Source: JBDTCS01 sp039923455 (GTDB lineage: Bacteria; Bacteroidota; Ignavibacteria; Palsa-1295). From it: a stretch of DNA of 7,351 nucleotides. Location of the stretch: NCBI GenBank assembly GCA_039923455.1, contig JBDTCS010000037.1:1-7351 (forward strand), given 5' to 3'. Below the pieces are notes generated by a model. That model ran no database searches and had not been told where the DNA came from. It was given only the letters and a program-made list of their open reading frames with translations. The translations under genes and the position numbers were made by a program. This document shows positions 1 through 6,111 of this stretch, in pieces (position 1 is the first letter of the stretch; each line of letters opens with the position of its first letter).

Positions 1-1983
1 AAAGTAAAATGTAGAGTCTGTTTTGACCTTCGAATTTTTGCGTTGTTCCTGTTTGAAATATTGAATCACGCGTGAACCAAATGGCTCTAAGTAGGGGAAC
101 GTGATCGTGCCCGTATGTTCATCGAGGACAGGAATTCCTGGGCCATTATCGAACAACCCATCTGGCGACTGATCCGCCGGCTGTGAGTTATTCTGCCGAT
201 CAAGTCCGAGCGCGGAGATCACCTTCTCCGAGCCGGATGCCGACCGGACCAGTTCTGTTTGTGAACCTGTTGGCTGCGTAAATAGAATTCGAGCACTGAA
301 ATCTGCGCGACTGAATCCAGCACCACCGACGTAATACGAGTTCTTCAGAATGTTTCGCCAAGCTGCATAACCCGGAGATTGAAAGACGAGCTTTGGCTTT
401 ACCATCTTAAGTATAAGCGGTGAACCGGCTTCGTTTGCTTTCTCGCCATATTGATGTTGCTTATTGCTATAGCTTACGGCAATAATATCCTGGTCGTTCG
501 GCTCCTGTGATAGAGAGAGCACTCCCGTGTTTGGATTAATAGACCATTGCGAGGAATCGAGCTGTAAAAATAATCCGGTTGCGACGAGTGAAGGATCGCC
601 GACTGGCGTTCGAAGCGCCGCAGGATAGCCCGCACCACGCGGCCCCAAATTATACCACGCTATCGCAAGACGACCAGCGGTATTTGTTTGCGGGACTGTG
701 CCTCGCCAAACTTGAATGTCATCTTTGCCGTAGAGTATCGAATCCGTTGGAATGACATTCGGATTTGTACCGGTGGTGGAGTAATACTGCTCGTAATATT
801 TCACGAAGCCAGTATCGACAAAAAACGAATTGCGCTTATAGCTCGCCGGCTGAATGATATGCTCTGTCGCGGTTGCGCTCCCGGCACCTCCGCCAAAACT
901 CTTCGATTGCCGATCACCTTTTTTCTGTGCTACGAGCGAAGTCACGTAGAGCGGTCCGAACCGTGTGACGGCCTTCAGACCAAAGAGCGCCTGCTGCGTA
1001 CCGATGTATTGCGAAGGCGTATTCATCGAGACGTTTCCGGCCTCGAGCGATTGAATGATCTCGTCCGGAAAACCGGTGTAACCGAGTTTCAATAAATTCT
1101 CATACTGAAACGAACGCTCGCTTCCCCAATCTGCCCCGATCTTTAGCTTATCACCGATCGTGCCGTTTGTCGATACATTGATCTCTTGCTTAAAATCAAG
1201 GCCGGTTTCTGAACCTGAAAAGAGCGCTCCACTTGTTGCAAGAAATTGATTGTCGCGATAGGCTATATGCACGGCAACATCACCGTTGATGCGCAAATTT
1301 ATCGAAGGCTTTCCGAAAATCGAGGGCACGATGCTCGGTGGAATCGGGATCGTAATATTGTTATAGCCACCGAGCAGCGAATTCGGATCCGATTTATTGC
1401 TCGTATCTATAATGTCATGAACACCTTCGCGGAATGCATTATCGAGTTGATATTGCTGCTGATTTTTAAGATAGTCACTGAACGACATCGTCATCGGAAC
1501 ATCGACATCCGAATTCAAGAACTGGTTACGTATCGTAACGCTACCATCCGGATTAAACTCGACCCTTCTCCGAATCGGCGTTGACAAGAATCCGCCCGAC
1601 GAAGGCGCAGCAGGTGAAACAGCGGGCGGACGAATATCCGACGACGGCGGAGTTAATACCGTCCGCGGCTTTGTCGTATCGGAAAAACTTGGCGGCAATA
1701 GCGACGAAAGAAAACTCGAGACTTTATGCTTCAGCGAATCAAATTGATCACCAAGTTCGCTGTGTGAAGTATCCACAACAATCGAGCTATCCTTCGGCTG
1801 TGTACCTTTGGCTGCTTGCTTAGAGCTTTTGCAGGAAGTGATTGAGAAGAGTAGAAATGCTGTGAGGATAAACGGAATCGAACTTGTAAATTGCGCAGTG
1901 GTGCTACGAGTAGCTTTTGAGCTACTCGCTTGGCAATTGGCAAATAAGAGACCGGTCTTAACTGGGGTCCTCGTAAACAGCAC
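1..1983 (-). CDS. sprA: SprA/Sov, type IX secretion outer-membrane translocon (N-terminal part)
   Basis: This is the first 661 codons of a gene that runs off the left edge; family members are usually over 2000 residues, so most of the barrel is missing. SprA (Sov) forms the giant outer-membrane pore through which type IX cargo leaves the periplasm. The frame is open throughout and shows the family's N-terminal signatures: GTIGDKLKIGADW (residues 274-286), ENLLKLGYTGFPDEII (295-310), LEAGNVSM (313-320), QALFGLKAVTRFG (331-343), SPDGLFD (606-612) and TITFPYLEPFG (626-636). Residues 35-50 are a hydrophobic signal segment ending I-T-S before Cys51, which fits a lipobox. A Pro/Ser-rich linker covers about 95-135. 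No in-frame ATG exists after the upstream stop. GTG at 1983-1981 was chosen because GGGAG lies four bases before it, but this gives an unusually long N-region; GTG at 2025 or TTG at 2010 are alternatives. Family assignment is firm, the start is not. Confidence 0.93.
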   Translation of the reverse strand, partial: MLFTRTPVKTGLLFANCQASSSKATRSTTAQFTSSIPFILTAFLLFSITSCKSSKQAAKGTQPKDSSIVVDTSHSELGDQFDSLKHKVSSFLSSLLPPSFSDTTKPRTVLTPPSSDIRPPAVSPAAPSSGGFLSTPIRRRVEFNPDGSVTIRNQFLNSDVDVPMTMSFSDYLKNQQQYQLDNAFREGVHDIIDTSNKSDPNSLLGGYNNITIPIPPSIVPSIFGKPSINLRINGDVAVHIAYRDNQFLATSGALFSGSETGLDFKQEINVSTNGTIGDKLKIGADWGSERSFQYENLLKLGYTGFPDEIIQSLEAGNVSMNTPSQYIGTQQALFGLKAVTRFGPLYVTSLVAQKKGDRQSKSFGGGAGSATATEHIIQPASYKRNSFFVDTGFVKYYEQYYSTTGTNPNVIPTDSILYGKDDIQVWRGTVPQTNTAGRLAIAWYNLGPRGAGYPAALRTPVGDPSLVATGLFLQLDSSQWSINPNTGVLSLSQEPNDQDIIAVSYSNKQHQYGEKANEAGSPLILKMVKPKLVFQSPGYAAWRNILKNSYYVGGAGFSRADFSARILFTQPTGSQTELVRSASGSEKVISALGLDRQNNSQPADQSPDGLFDNGPGIPVLDEHTGTITFPYLEPFGSRVIQYFKQEQRKNSKVKTDSTFYF

Positions 1984-2056
1984 GCAGCTCCCGTGAGTGA
2001 TTATCGACAAAAAAGAGACGAGCACCGTGGGAGCGCTCGTTCATTTCGAGCGACAT
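1958..2056 (-). CDS. Possible 32-codon upstream ORF in the sprA leader
   Basis: An ATG at 2056-2054 opens a 32-codon frame, starting MSLEMNERSHGARLFF and ending YEDPS, which stops with TAA at 1960-1958. It overlaps the proposed sprA GTG start by 26 bases in another frame. A GGGA lies five bases before the ATG, and the codon choice (GAG CGC, CGT CTC, GTC GAT) resembles neighbouring genes. I recognise no family. Its position and overlap would suit translational coupling or a leader peptide, because a ribosome ending here could restart on the sprA start a few codons back. It may equally be a chance frame. Confidence 0.3.
   Translation of the reverse strand: MSLEMNERSHGARLFFVDNHSRELRAVYEDPS
2009..2052 (-). 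promoter_or_regulatory. Attenuator-like pair of competing stem-loops in the sprA leader
   Basis: Read in the sprA direction, CGCTCG (2052-2047) pairs with CGAGCG (2039-2034) around the loop AAATGAA. The second arm is also the 5' arm of another stem, ACGAGCGC (2040-2033) with GTGCTCGT (2025-2018), which is 8 bp with one G·U pair and the loop TCCCACG. Three bases later comes a run of six T (2014-2009). The second structure therefore has intrinsic-terminator form, and the first would block it. Both lie upstream of the sprA start and inside the small upstream ORF. The pairing is visible in the sequence; regulatory use is inferred. It could also be a plain terminator for an unseen upstream minus-strand transcript. 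Confidence 0.35.
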
Positions 2057-2488
2057 CCTATTCCCAGGGCCTCTGGCCTCCTATGTATTTATGGCTAAAT
2101 GGGCGCGCCCAAAGATCGAGTTAATACCAGATCAAAGAACTCACCATCGAAACAGTCACAATAGGTCGATAATACTCTCCGTAATTTTTGGAAGTAAACG
2201 CTACTTTTGCCTCTAAAAGAGGTCGTTTGGTCACTTAATAACCCCGAATCGAGGATATTGTCGCACTTTCCAACAGGCCACCCGAAGCAGATGTTCCTAT
2301 TCAATCGGCCTCAAATTGGGCATTTGCCCTATTAATTTTGATCGCCCAATACACTTTTGGTTTCGCGCCCATCGACTTCTAAATCGAGTTCTCAAAAATG
2401 CGCGTCAAAATGCAACCTCCAAACTTCTCGGCCCTTCCCGTGTTACTATAGTGTCGTTCGTTAGTATTTGTTTCATTAGGATAGAATT
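2057..2488. other. Divergent spacer between sprA and the LptF/G gene, no supported gene
   Basis: These 432 bases must hold the start signals for two divergent genes. Several short open frames cross it, including a 69-codon TTG-initiated frame on minus at 2304-2095, but none shows a family motif, a convincing start or gene-like composition. Visible elements are an AGGAGG on minus at about 2082-2077 with no suitable start at normal distance, a 12-bp palindrome at 2100-2111, a small GGGC-ATTT-GCCC hairpin at 2318-2329, and a TATAGT -10-like hexamer at 2447-2452 without a clear -35 partner. No complete promoter can be assigned. Confidence 0.6.
2100..2111. repeat. 12-bp perfect palindrome upstream of sprA
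   Basis: TGGGCGCGCCCA is its own reverse complement. It stands about 45 bases upstream of the small leader ORF and about 115 bases upstream of the proposed sprA start, in otherwise AT-richer DNA. It has no T-tract, so it is not a terminator. An operator role is possible but rests only on symmetry and position. Confidence 0.3.
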
Positions 2489-3934
2489 GTGCCTACGGTA
2501 ATCGAACCCGCGATCTCAAAAACACGATATTCAGGAGGAAGACTCGGCGTCGGGCATTGGTGGAGTAGCTCCAAGCGCTTGTGGATATATATCCTGAAAG
2601 CACTGCTGGGCCCATTCACCATGTCGCTCGTCGTGATCATGTTTGTCTTTGTCTTGCAATTCTTGATGCGATTTATTGATCGCATCGTCGGGCGTGGGCT
2701 TGGGTTATGGACGATCATCGAGCTCATCGCACTAAATCTTGCATGGATGGTTGTGCTCGCAGTGCCGATGTCGGTGCTTGTTGCATGTGTGATGGCCTTC
2801 GGATCGCTGAGTGCGTCGAACGAGATGACTGCCATGAAAGCCTCCGGTGTGAGTTTCGCACGCATGATGTTTCCGGTGATCCTGTTTGGAATAGTGATCG
2901 GCTACGGAGACTTGGTGTTTAACAATGATGTGTTGCCGGACGCTAACCATGCGGCTAAAGATCTGATGTCGGATATTCAGCGCAAGAAGCCGACCTTTTC
3001 TATCGAGCCGGGACAGTTCTCCGATGACGATGCGATTCCGGGGTATTCGATTCTTGCTCGTAAATCACTACCCAGCACGAGCGAGCTTGAAGATCTCACA
3101 ATTTATAATCACTCCGAGCCGAACAAGGTGACACTCATGACCGCAAAGCGAGCGAAGGTCTCGTTCACGAGTGATTTCCGAAGTATCATCATGACGATGC
3201 ACGATGGTGAGGTGCATGAATACTCAAGCCTCGAACCAGCAACCTATCGACGCGGGACGTTTCACGAATACGTCGTGCATATTCCGACGAATGGTTTTGA
3301 TTTCATGCGACAAGGAGAATCCGAGCGCAGCGACCGCGAACTCTCGGCAGCTGATCTCCTAAAATTCGTGCATGCCCGCGACACCATTCGGATGCGCTTA
3401 ACGAAATCACTAACCGAGCATCTAATCAGTTTTGCAAAAGATATCGCAAGCCCCAACGCTCCACTACCCGGGTTGAATGCATTAAGTGGTGTGCCCAACG
3501 ATGCAAAGAGTCAAGTCCGCGCGCAATTTCAAACTAAGTATTCGCAGATCCAAAACGATATTGGGCTTGTGAATAATGCGCAACAGGATATGGATAGCTA
3601 CATGGTTGAGGTGCATAAGAAATATGCAATTCCGGTCGCATGCATCGTCTTCGTATTGATCGGCGCACCGCTTGGGGCACTTGCGAAGCGGTCAGGTATT
3701 GGCGTTGGTGTTGGTATGTCGATCGGCTTCTTTGTGATGTATTGGATATTCCTGATCGGTGGTGAGAAGTTAGCTGATCGAGGAAAGATCACGCCATTTA
3801 TGGGAATGTGGGGTGGAAATATTCTACTGATTGTGCTCGGTATTTATCTTACTTGGAGAGTCGCAAGCGAGAGCCCGGGACTGAATCTCAAGGCGCTATT
3901 CCGCAGGCCGAAGAAAATACAAACAAGCACTTAA
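2489..3934 (+). CDS. LptF/LptG-family (YjgP/YjgQ) LPS export permease
   Basis: This is an inner-membrane subunit of the Lpt ABC transporter, which with LptB extracts lipopolysaccharide and passes it to the periplasmic bridge. Of 481 residues, three hydrophobic helices lie near 34-60, 77-107 and 125-148, followed by a large periplasmic region and three C-terminal helices near 380-398, 406-424 and 440-458. Family motifs are NEMTAMKASGVSF (111-123) and HKKYAIPV with IGAPLGALAKRSG (376-403). LptF and LptG look alike, so I do not choose between them. The protein is over 100 residues longer than the roughly 360 of enterobacterial homologues; the extra length is a hydrophilic, probably helical stretch at about 280-375 plus an N-terminal extension. 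GTG 2489 has only AGGATAG upstream. TTG 2579, at KRLWIYILKALL, would give a conventional N-terminus. It is transcribed divergently from sprA, and the lipoprotein gene follows after 75 bases. Confidence 0.92.
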   Translation: MPTVIEPAISKTRYSGGRLGVGHWWSSSKRLWIYILKALLGPFTMSLVVIMFVFVLQFLMRFIDRIVGRGLGLWTIIELIALNLAWMVVLAVPMSVLVACVMAFGSLSASNEMTAMKASGVSFARMMFPVILFGIVIGYGDLVFNNDVLPDANHAAKDLMSDIQRKKPTFSIEPGQFSDDDAIPGYSILARKSLPSTSELEDLTIYNHSEPNKVTLMTAKRAKVSFTSDFRSIIMTMHDGEVHEYSSLEPATYRRGTFHEYVVHIPTNGFDFMRQGESERSDRELSAADLLKFVHARDTIRMRLTKSLTEHLISFAKDIASPNAPLPGLNALSGVPNDAKSQVRAQFQTKYSQIQNDIGLVNNAQQDMDSYMVEVHKKYAIPVACIVFVLIGAPLGALAKRSGIGVGVGMSIGFFVMYWIFLIGGEKLADRGKITPFMGMWGGNILLIVLGIYLTWRVASESPGLNLKALFRRPKKIQTST

Positions 3935-4009
3935 GGTGCAAGCAGCTAACGCGAAACTATTAGGCTTTACTCGTTCTTGAATTAGTGCAATAAAATTTGA
4001 TTCCGAATA

Positions 4010-4522
4010 ATGACGAAACATATTCAGCTTGTATTACTCCTTGCACTCGGTGCAGTGTATCTCGCGGCGTGTTGCGAACCTTCGCCACGAAAGTCGCAGC
4101 CGATTGTGATCACAACGACTTACTCCGATTCGTCGGTGTACGATGTATTCCCAACCGGGCTTGGCACCTCTGCTACGGACTCCGGATATTATCCGATCTA
4201 TCACATCGACGTGAAGAACGGTGGAGTGGAATCCGATACGTTCACTCTCCTATTCAGTAGACAAGGTCTCGGCTTTAGCATCAGTCAATTTGTCCCTTCG
4301 GGTCAGACGGTGACTTTTAAAACACCCGGACCGATCAAGGATACAGCAGACATTACTGCTCAAGATATCTATCGCACGTTTTTTGTTCGATCGACTGATA
4401 GCATTAATATCAAGGTCATGCGGCCAACGCTTGCCGTTCGGTATGGCGGTGTTTACAACGGGCCCGAAGGTTGTAACAGCGACCCGATCCAGATTCCGAT
4501 TGATATCGATGCGTTTCGCTAG
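4010..4522 (+). CDS. Small secreted lipoprotein of unknown function
   Basis: This encodes a 170-residue protein with a lipoprotein signal peptide: a short TKH basic start, a hydrophobic core at about 5-17, and the lipobox L18-A19-A20-C21, so Cys21 would be lipidated. A second cysteine follows directly (Cys22), and the only other one is Cys155; a 22-155 disulfide is possible. The mature part is polar and β-prone. The stretches IDVKNGGVESDTFTL and FVPSGQTVTFKTPGPI recall the N-x-G...D-T-F and P-x-G-Q-x-V-x-F patterns of Ig-like β-sandwich domains, but no family is recognised. ATG 4010 has no Shine–Dalgarno, only an AT-rich leader containing TAAAATTTG (3991-3999), which resembles a Bacteroidota -7 box without a well-placed -33 element. 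It sits 75 bases after the LptF/G gene, so it may be co-transcribed, and it ends at the bidirectional terminator. Its role is unknown. Confidence 0.85.
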   Translation: MTKHIQLVLLLALGAVYLAACCEPSPRKSQPIVITTTYSDSSVYDVFPTGLGTSATDSGYYPIYHIDVKNGGVESDTFTLLFSRQGLGFSISQFVPSGQTVTFKTPGPIKDTADITAQDIYRTFFVRSTDSINIKVMRPTLAVRYGGVYNGPEGCNSDPIQIPIDIDAFR

Positions 4523-4546
4523 TTGGTGCTATAAGATTTAAAATGC

Positions 4547-4576
4547 AAAAGCCCGCTGAAATTTCAGCGGGCTTTT
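4547..4576. terminator. Bidirectional Rho-independent terminator between convergent genes
   Basis: AAAAGCCCGCTGAAA pairs perfectly with TTTCAGCGGGCTTTT, giving a 30-base palindrome. The plus reading continues TTTTATTTT and the minus reading TTTTGCATTTT, so both strands have a GC-rich stem followed by a T-tract. It lies 24 bases after the lipoprotein stop and 34 bases after the rpsG stop on the other strand, and so closes both transcription units. Confidence 0.95.
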
Positions 4577-4610
4577 ATTTTAGAATCGTTAGCTCAAGTA
4601 TCCGATTGGA

Positions 4611-5078
4611 TTAGAAGCGGAAGTGAGCAAATGCCTTGTTCGCTTCAGCCATACGGTGCGTATCGTCACGCTTTTTCACGGTTGCACCTTCGCTGTTGCT
4701 GGCGGCCATGAACTCGTTGGCAAGACGCTGAGCCATCGACTTCTCACCGCGAGCGCGGCTATAGTTGATCAGCCAGCGAATAGCGAGTGCGGTTTTGCGC
4801 TCGATTCGAACTTCTGTCGGAACCTGATACGTCGCACCACCAACGCGGCGTGAGCGAACTTCGATCCGCGGCGATGCATTGTTCATCGCCTTTTTGAATA
4901 CTTCAATCGGCTCTTGACCGGACTTTTCTTTGATGATATCAAACGCATCATACATGATACGCTGCGCAATGGACTTCTTGCCATCGAGCATCAAAGAATT
5001 TACGAACTGCGATACAAGTGTATCACCATACTTAGGGTCTTCGACGCGTGGTCGAAGTACGGAACGACGTTTTCTCAT
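4611..5078 (-). CDS. rpsG: 30S ribosomal protein S7
   Basis: S7 is the primary binder that nucleates the head of the 30S subunit on the 3' major domain of 16S rRNA, near the decoding and exit sites. The 155-residue length is normal. Family landmarks are the basic N-terminus MRKRR, FVNSLMLDGKKSIAQRIMYD (25-44), VRSRRVGGATYQVP (74-87), the RNA-contacting β-hairpin, and the tail KKRDDTHRMAEANKAFAHFR (135-154). The ATG is preceded by AATACTAAG with no Shine–Dalgarno. It is the second gene after rpsL, across an unusually wide 180-base gap, and the transcript ends at the bidirectional terminator. fusA, its usual downstream partner in the str operon, is not here. In Escherichia coli S7 represses its own operon through the rpsL-rpsG intercistronic RNA, and a structured element sits in that gap here. 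Confidence 0.98.
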   Translation of the reverse strand: MRKRRSVLRPRVEDPKYGDTLVSQFVNSLMLDGKKSIAQRIMYDAFDIIKEKSGQEPIEVFKKAMNNASPRIEVRSRRVGGATYQVPTEVRIERKTALAIRWLINYSRARGEKSMAQRLANEFMAASNSEGATVKKRDDTHRMAEANKAFAHFRF

Positions 5079-5209
5079 CTTAGTATTACCGAATCACTGA
5101 CTGTTTGCAAAGAGTTGATCGGATACCTTTACATAAGCAGGGCTTTTCCCGTCAACCACCCTCCCAGCTTTTGCCTCTTGCGATGCATCGGCGGAAGTCC
5201 TATTTATAG

Positions 5210-5243
5210 AGCAGCGTACGAACGCAAATGTTCGGGCACTGCT
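5210..5243 (-). promoter_or_regulatory. Intercistronic hairpin between rpsL and rpsG
   Basis: In the mRNA sense, AGCAGTG pairs with CGCTGCT (7 bp, one wobble). A 2x2 internal mismatch follows, then CGAAC pairs with GTTCG around the loop ATTTGC. It begins 16 bases after the rpsL stop, about 130 bases before rpsG, and has no T-tract, so it is not an ordinary terminator. S7 autoregulation through this intercistronic region is known in Escherichia coli. That this hairpin does the same here is inferred from position only, and the E. coli site need not be structurally similar. Confidence 0.4.
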
Positions 5244-5258
5244 ATCGAAAACAAAAAA

Positions 5259-5630
5259 TTATTTCGGACGCTTCGCGCCGTACTTCGAACGAGCCTGCTT
5301 GCGGTTCTGCACACCCTGTGTATCGAGCGTTCCGCGAACGATGTGATAACGTACGCCCGGAAGATCTTTCACTCTTCCACCGCGAATCATGACGATCGAA
5401 TGCTCTTGTAAGTTGTGTCCTTCGCCTGGAATGTAAGCGGTTACTTCCATGCCACTCGTGAGCTTTACTCTCGCGACTTTGCGAAGTGCAGAGTTCGGCT
5501 TCTTTGGGGTTGTGGTGTACACACGTGTGCAAACACCGCGACGCTGTGGGCTATTCTTAAGCGCTGGCGACTTGCTCTTGTACATGAGCTCTTCGCGGCC
5601 TAAGCGCACTAACTGGTTAATTGTTGGCAT
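5259..5630 (-). CDS. rpsL: 30S ribosomal protein S12
   Basis: S12 sits at the decoding centre of the 30S subunit and helps monitor codon-anticodon fit. The 123 residues match the family length closely. Landmarks are PTINQLVRLGRE at the start, QRRGVCTRVYTTTPKKPNSA (29-48), GEGHNLQEHS (69-78), GGRVKDLPGVRYHIVRG (84-100) and the tail RKQARSKYGAKRPK. Lys43 and Lys88, where substitutions give streptomycin resistance in E. coli (K42 and K87 there), are both the sensitive type. Asp89 is the residue methylthiolated by RimO in some bacteria. The ATG has no Shine–Dalgarno (the upstream bases are ACAATACGATCTC). It is the first gene of a two-gene rpsL-rpsG unit with a long 5' spacer. Confidence 0.98.
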   Translation of the reverse strand: MPTINQLVRLGREELMYKSKSPALKNSPQRRGVCTRVYTTTPKKPNSALRKVARVKLTSGMEVTAYIPGEGHNLQEHSIVMIRGGRVKDLPGVRYHIVRGTLDTQGVQNRKQARSKYGAKRPK

Positions 5631-5723
5631 GAGATCGTATTGTTGTGGCTGTGCAATTATTCATGATTTCCGTCCATATCTGCCCGATGCGGTCGGAATT
5701 TCTGCGAATCGTAATGTTATTGG

Positions 5724-5781
5724 GCTTGCTAAAAGAAAGGTTTCGTGTGAGCTTTGCACACTTTATTTTTCCGAAGCAAGC
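5724..5781 (-). promoter_or_regulatory. Nested stems in the rpsL leader
   Basis: In the rpsL sense, GCTTGCT (5781-5775) can pair with AGCAAGC (5730-5724). Inside this, GTGTG (5761-5757) pairs with CACAC (5749-5745) around CAAAGCT. The element lies about 95-150 bases upstream of the rpsL ATG. It may be a folded leader or part of the promoter region. The support is base complementarity alone. Confidence 0.25.
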
Positions 5782-5947
5782 GTCTAACTGTCCACGGCTG
5801 ATTTGAGTTCTCTACTTGGAGCAAAAGATCATGTACGATATGCCTTTTTAGGCGTTTTTGGGCTTAGAGTACCCATTTGTGCGAATAGTATACATTTTTT
5901 GGGAGTTCTTAGAATACTTTTCCAGAAATAGTCGTATATTCGTATCC

Positions 5948-5972
5948 CAGATGTGCCCTATTGGTACATCTG
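5948..5972. repeat. 10-bp perfect-arm inverted repeat
   Basis: CAGATGTGCC and GGTACATCTG are separated by CTATT. As RNA the arms form ten pairs with one G·U; as DNA the two half-sites match at nine of ten positions. No T-tract follows on either strand, so it is unlikely to be a terminator. It lies about 140 bases upstream of the TSP3 barrel gene and about 320 bases upstream of rpsL. It could be an operator for a dimeric regulator or a leader stem-loop. Confidence 0.4.
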
Positions 5973-6111
5973 ACTCAATGAACCGATCTCTATAGTATGG
6001 GGCGGACGGATTGAGAATCATTCCGGGCGGCAATCTCACCAGGATTAAGGCACGCTCGGGGATGCTTCACAGTATAGTCACCGCTTTTTCATAAACCGTA
6101 AAACTAAATAT

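Larger units (their letters stand above)
5631..6111. other. Divergent spacer between rpsL and the TSP3 barrel gene, no supported gene
   Basis: These 481 bases contain the 5' leader and presumably the promoter of rpsL on the minus strand, and those of the outer-membrane gene on the plus strand. Open frames here, such as a 63-codon one on minus at 6039-5848 and a 30-codon one on minus ending near 5994, show no family features. Nested stems occur at 5724-5781 and a strong inverted repeat at 5948-5972. TATA-like words occur (TATAGT near 5991 and 6074), but no convincing paired -35 or -33 box was found. Confidence 0.6.

Noticed and set aside
688..1823. Three plus-strand open frames (688-1095, 1246-1584, 1581-1823).
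   Set aside because: They lie antisense inside sprA, whose continuous minus-strand frame carries clear family motifs.
2095..2304. A 69-codon TTG-initiated frame on the minus strand upstream of sprA.
   Set aside because: No recognisable motif, a rare start codon, no ribosome binding site, and composition like the surrounding spacer.
2489..2575. A possible tRNA gene on the minus strand, from the GGTTCGA-type T-loop.
   Set aside because: No anticodon arm, D-arm or matching 5' acceptor strand can be built, and the invariant G53-C61 pair is replaced by G-A. At most it is a decayed fragment.
5120..5160. TTGACG followed by TATGTA on the minus strand, suggesting a σ70 promoter for rpsG.
   Set aside because: The spacing is about 14 bases, too short for a standard promoter, and the host group probably uses different promoter elements.
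4914..5787. Plus-strand frames across rpsG and rpsL (4914-5411, 5415-5603, 5449-5787), and a minus-strand shifted frame at 5532-5242.
   Set aside because: All are shadows of the conserved S7 and S12 genes and show no protein family features.
5842..5861. GCCT-TTTT-AGGC hairpin followed by GTTTTT on the plus strand, resembling a terminator.
   Set aside because: The stem is only 4 bp, and no plus-strand gene lies upstream that it could end.
5848..6039. A 63-codon frame on the minus strand in the rpsL upstream spacer.
   Set aside because: No family features or start signal, and it runs across the inverted repeat at 5948-5972.
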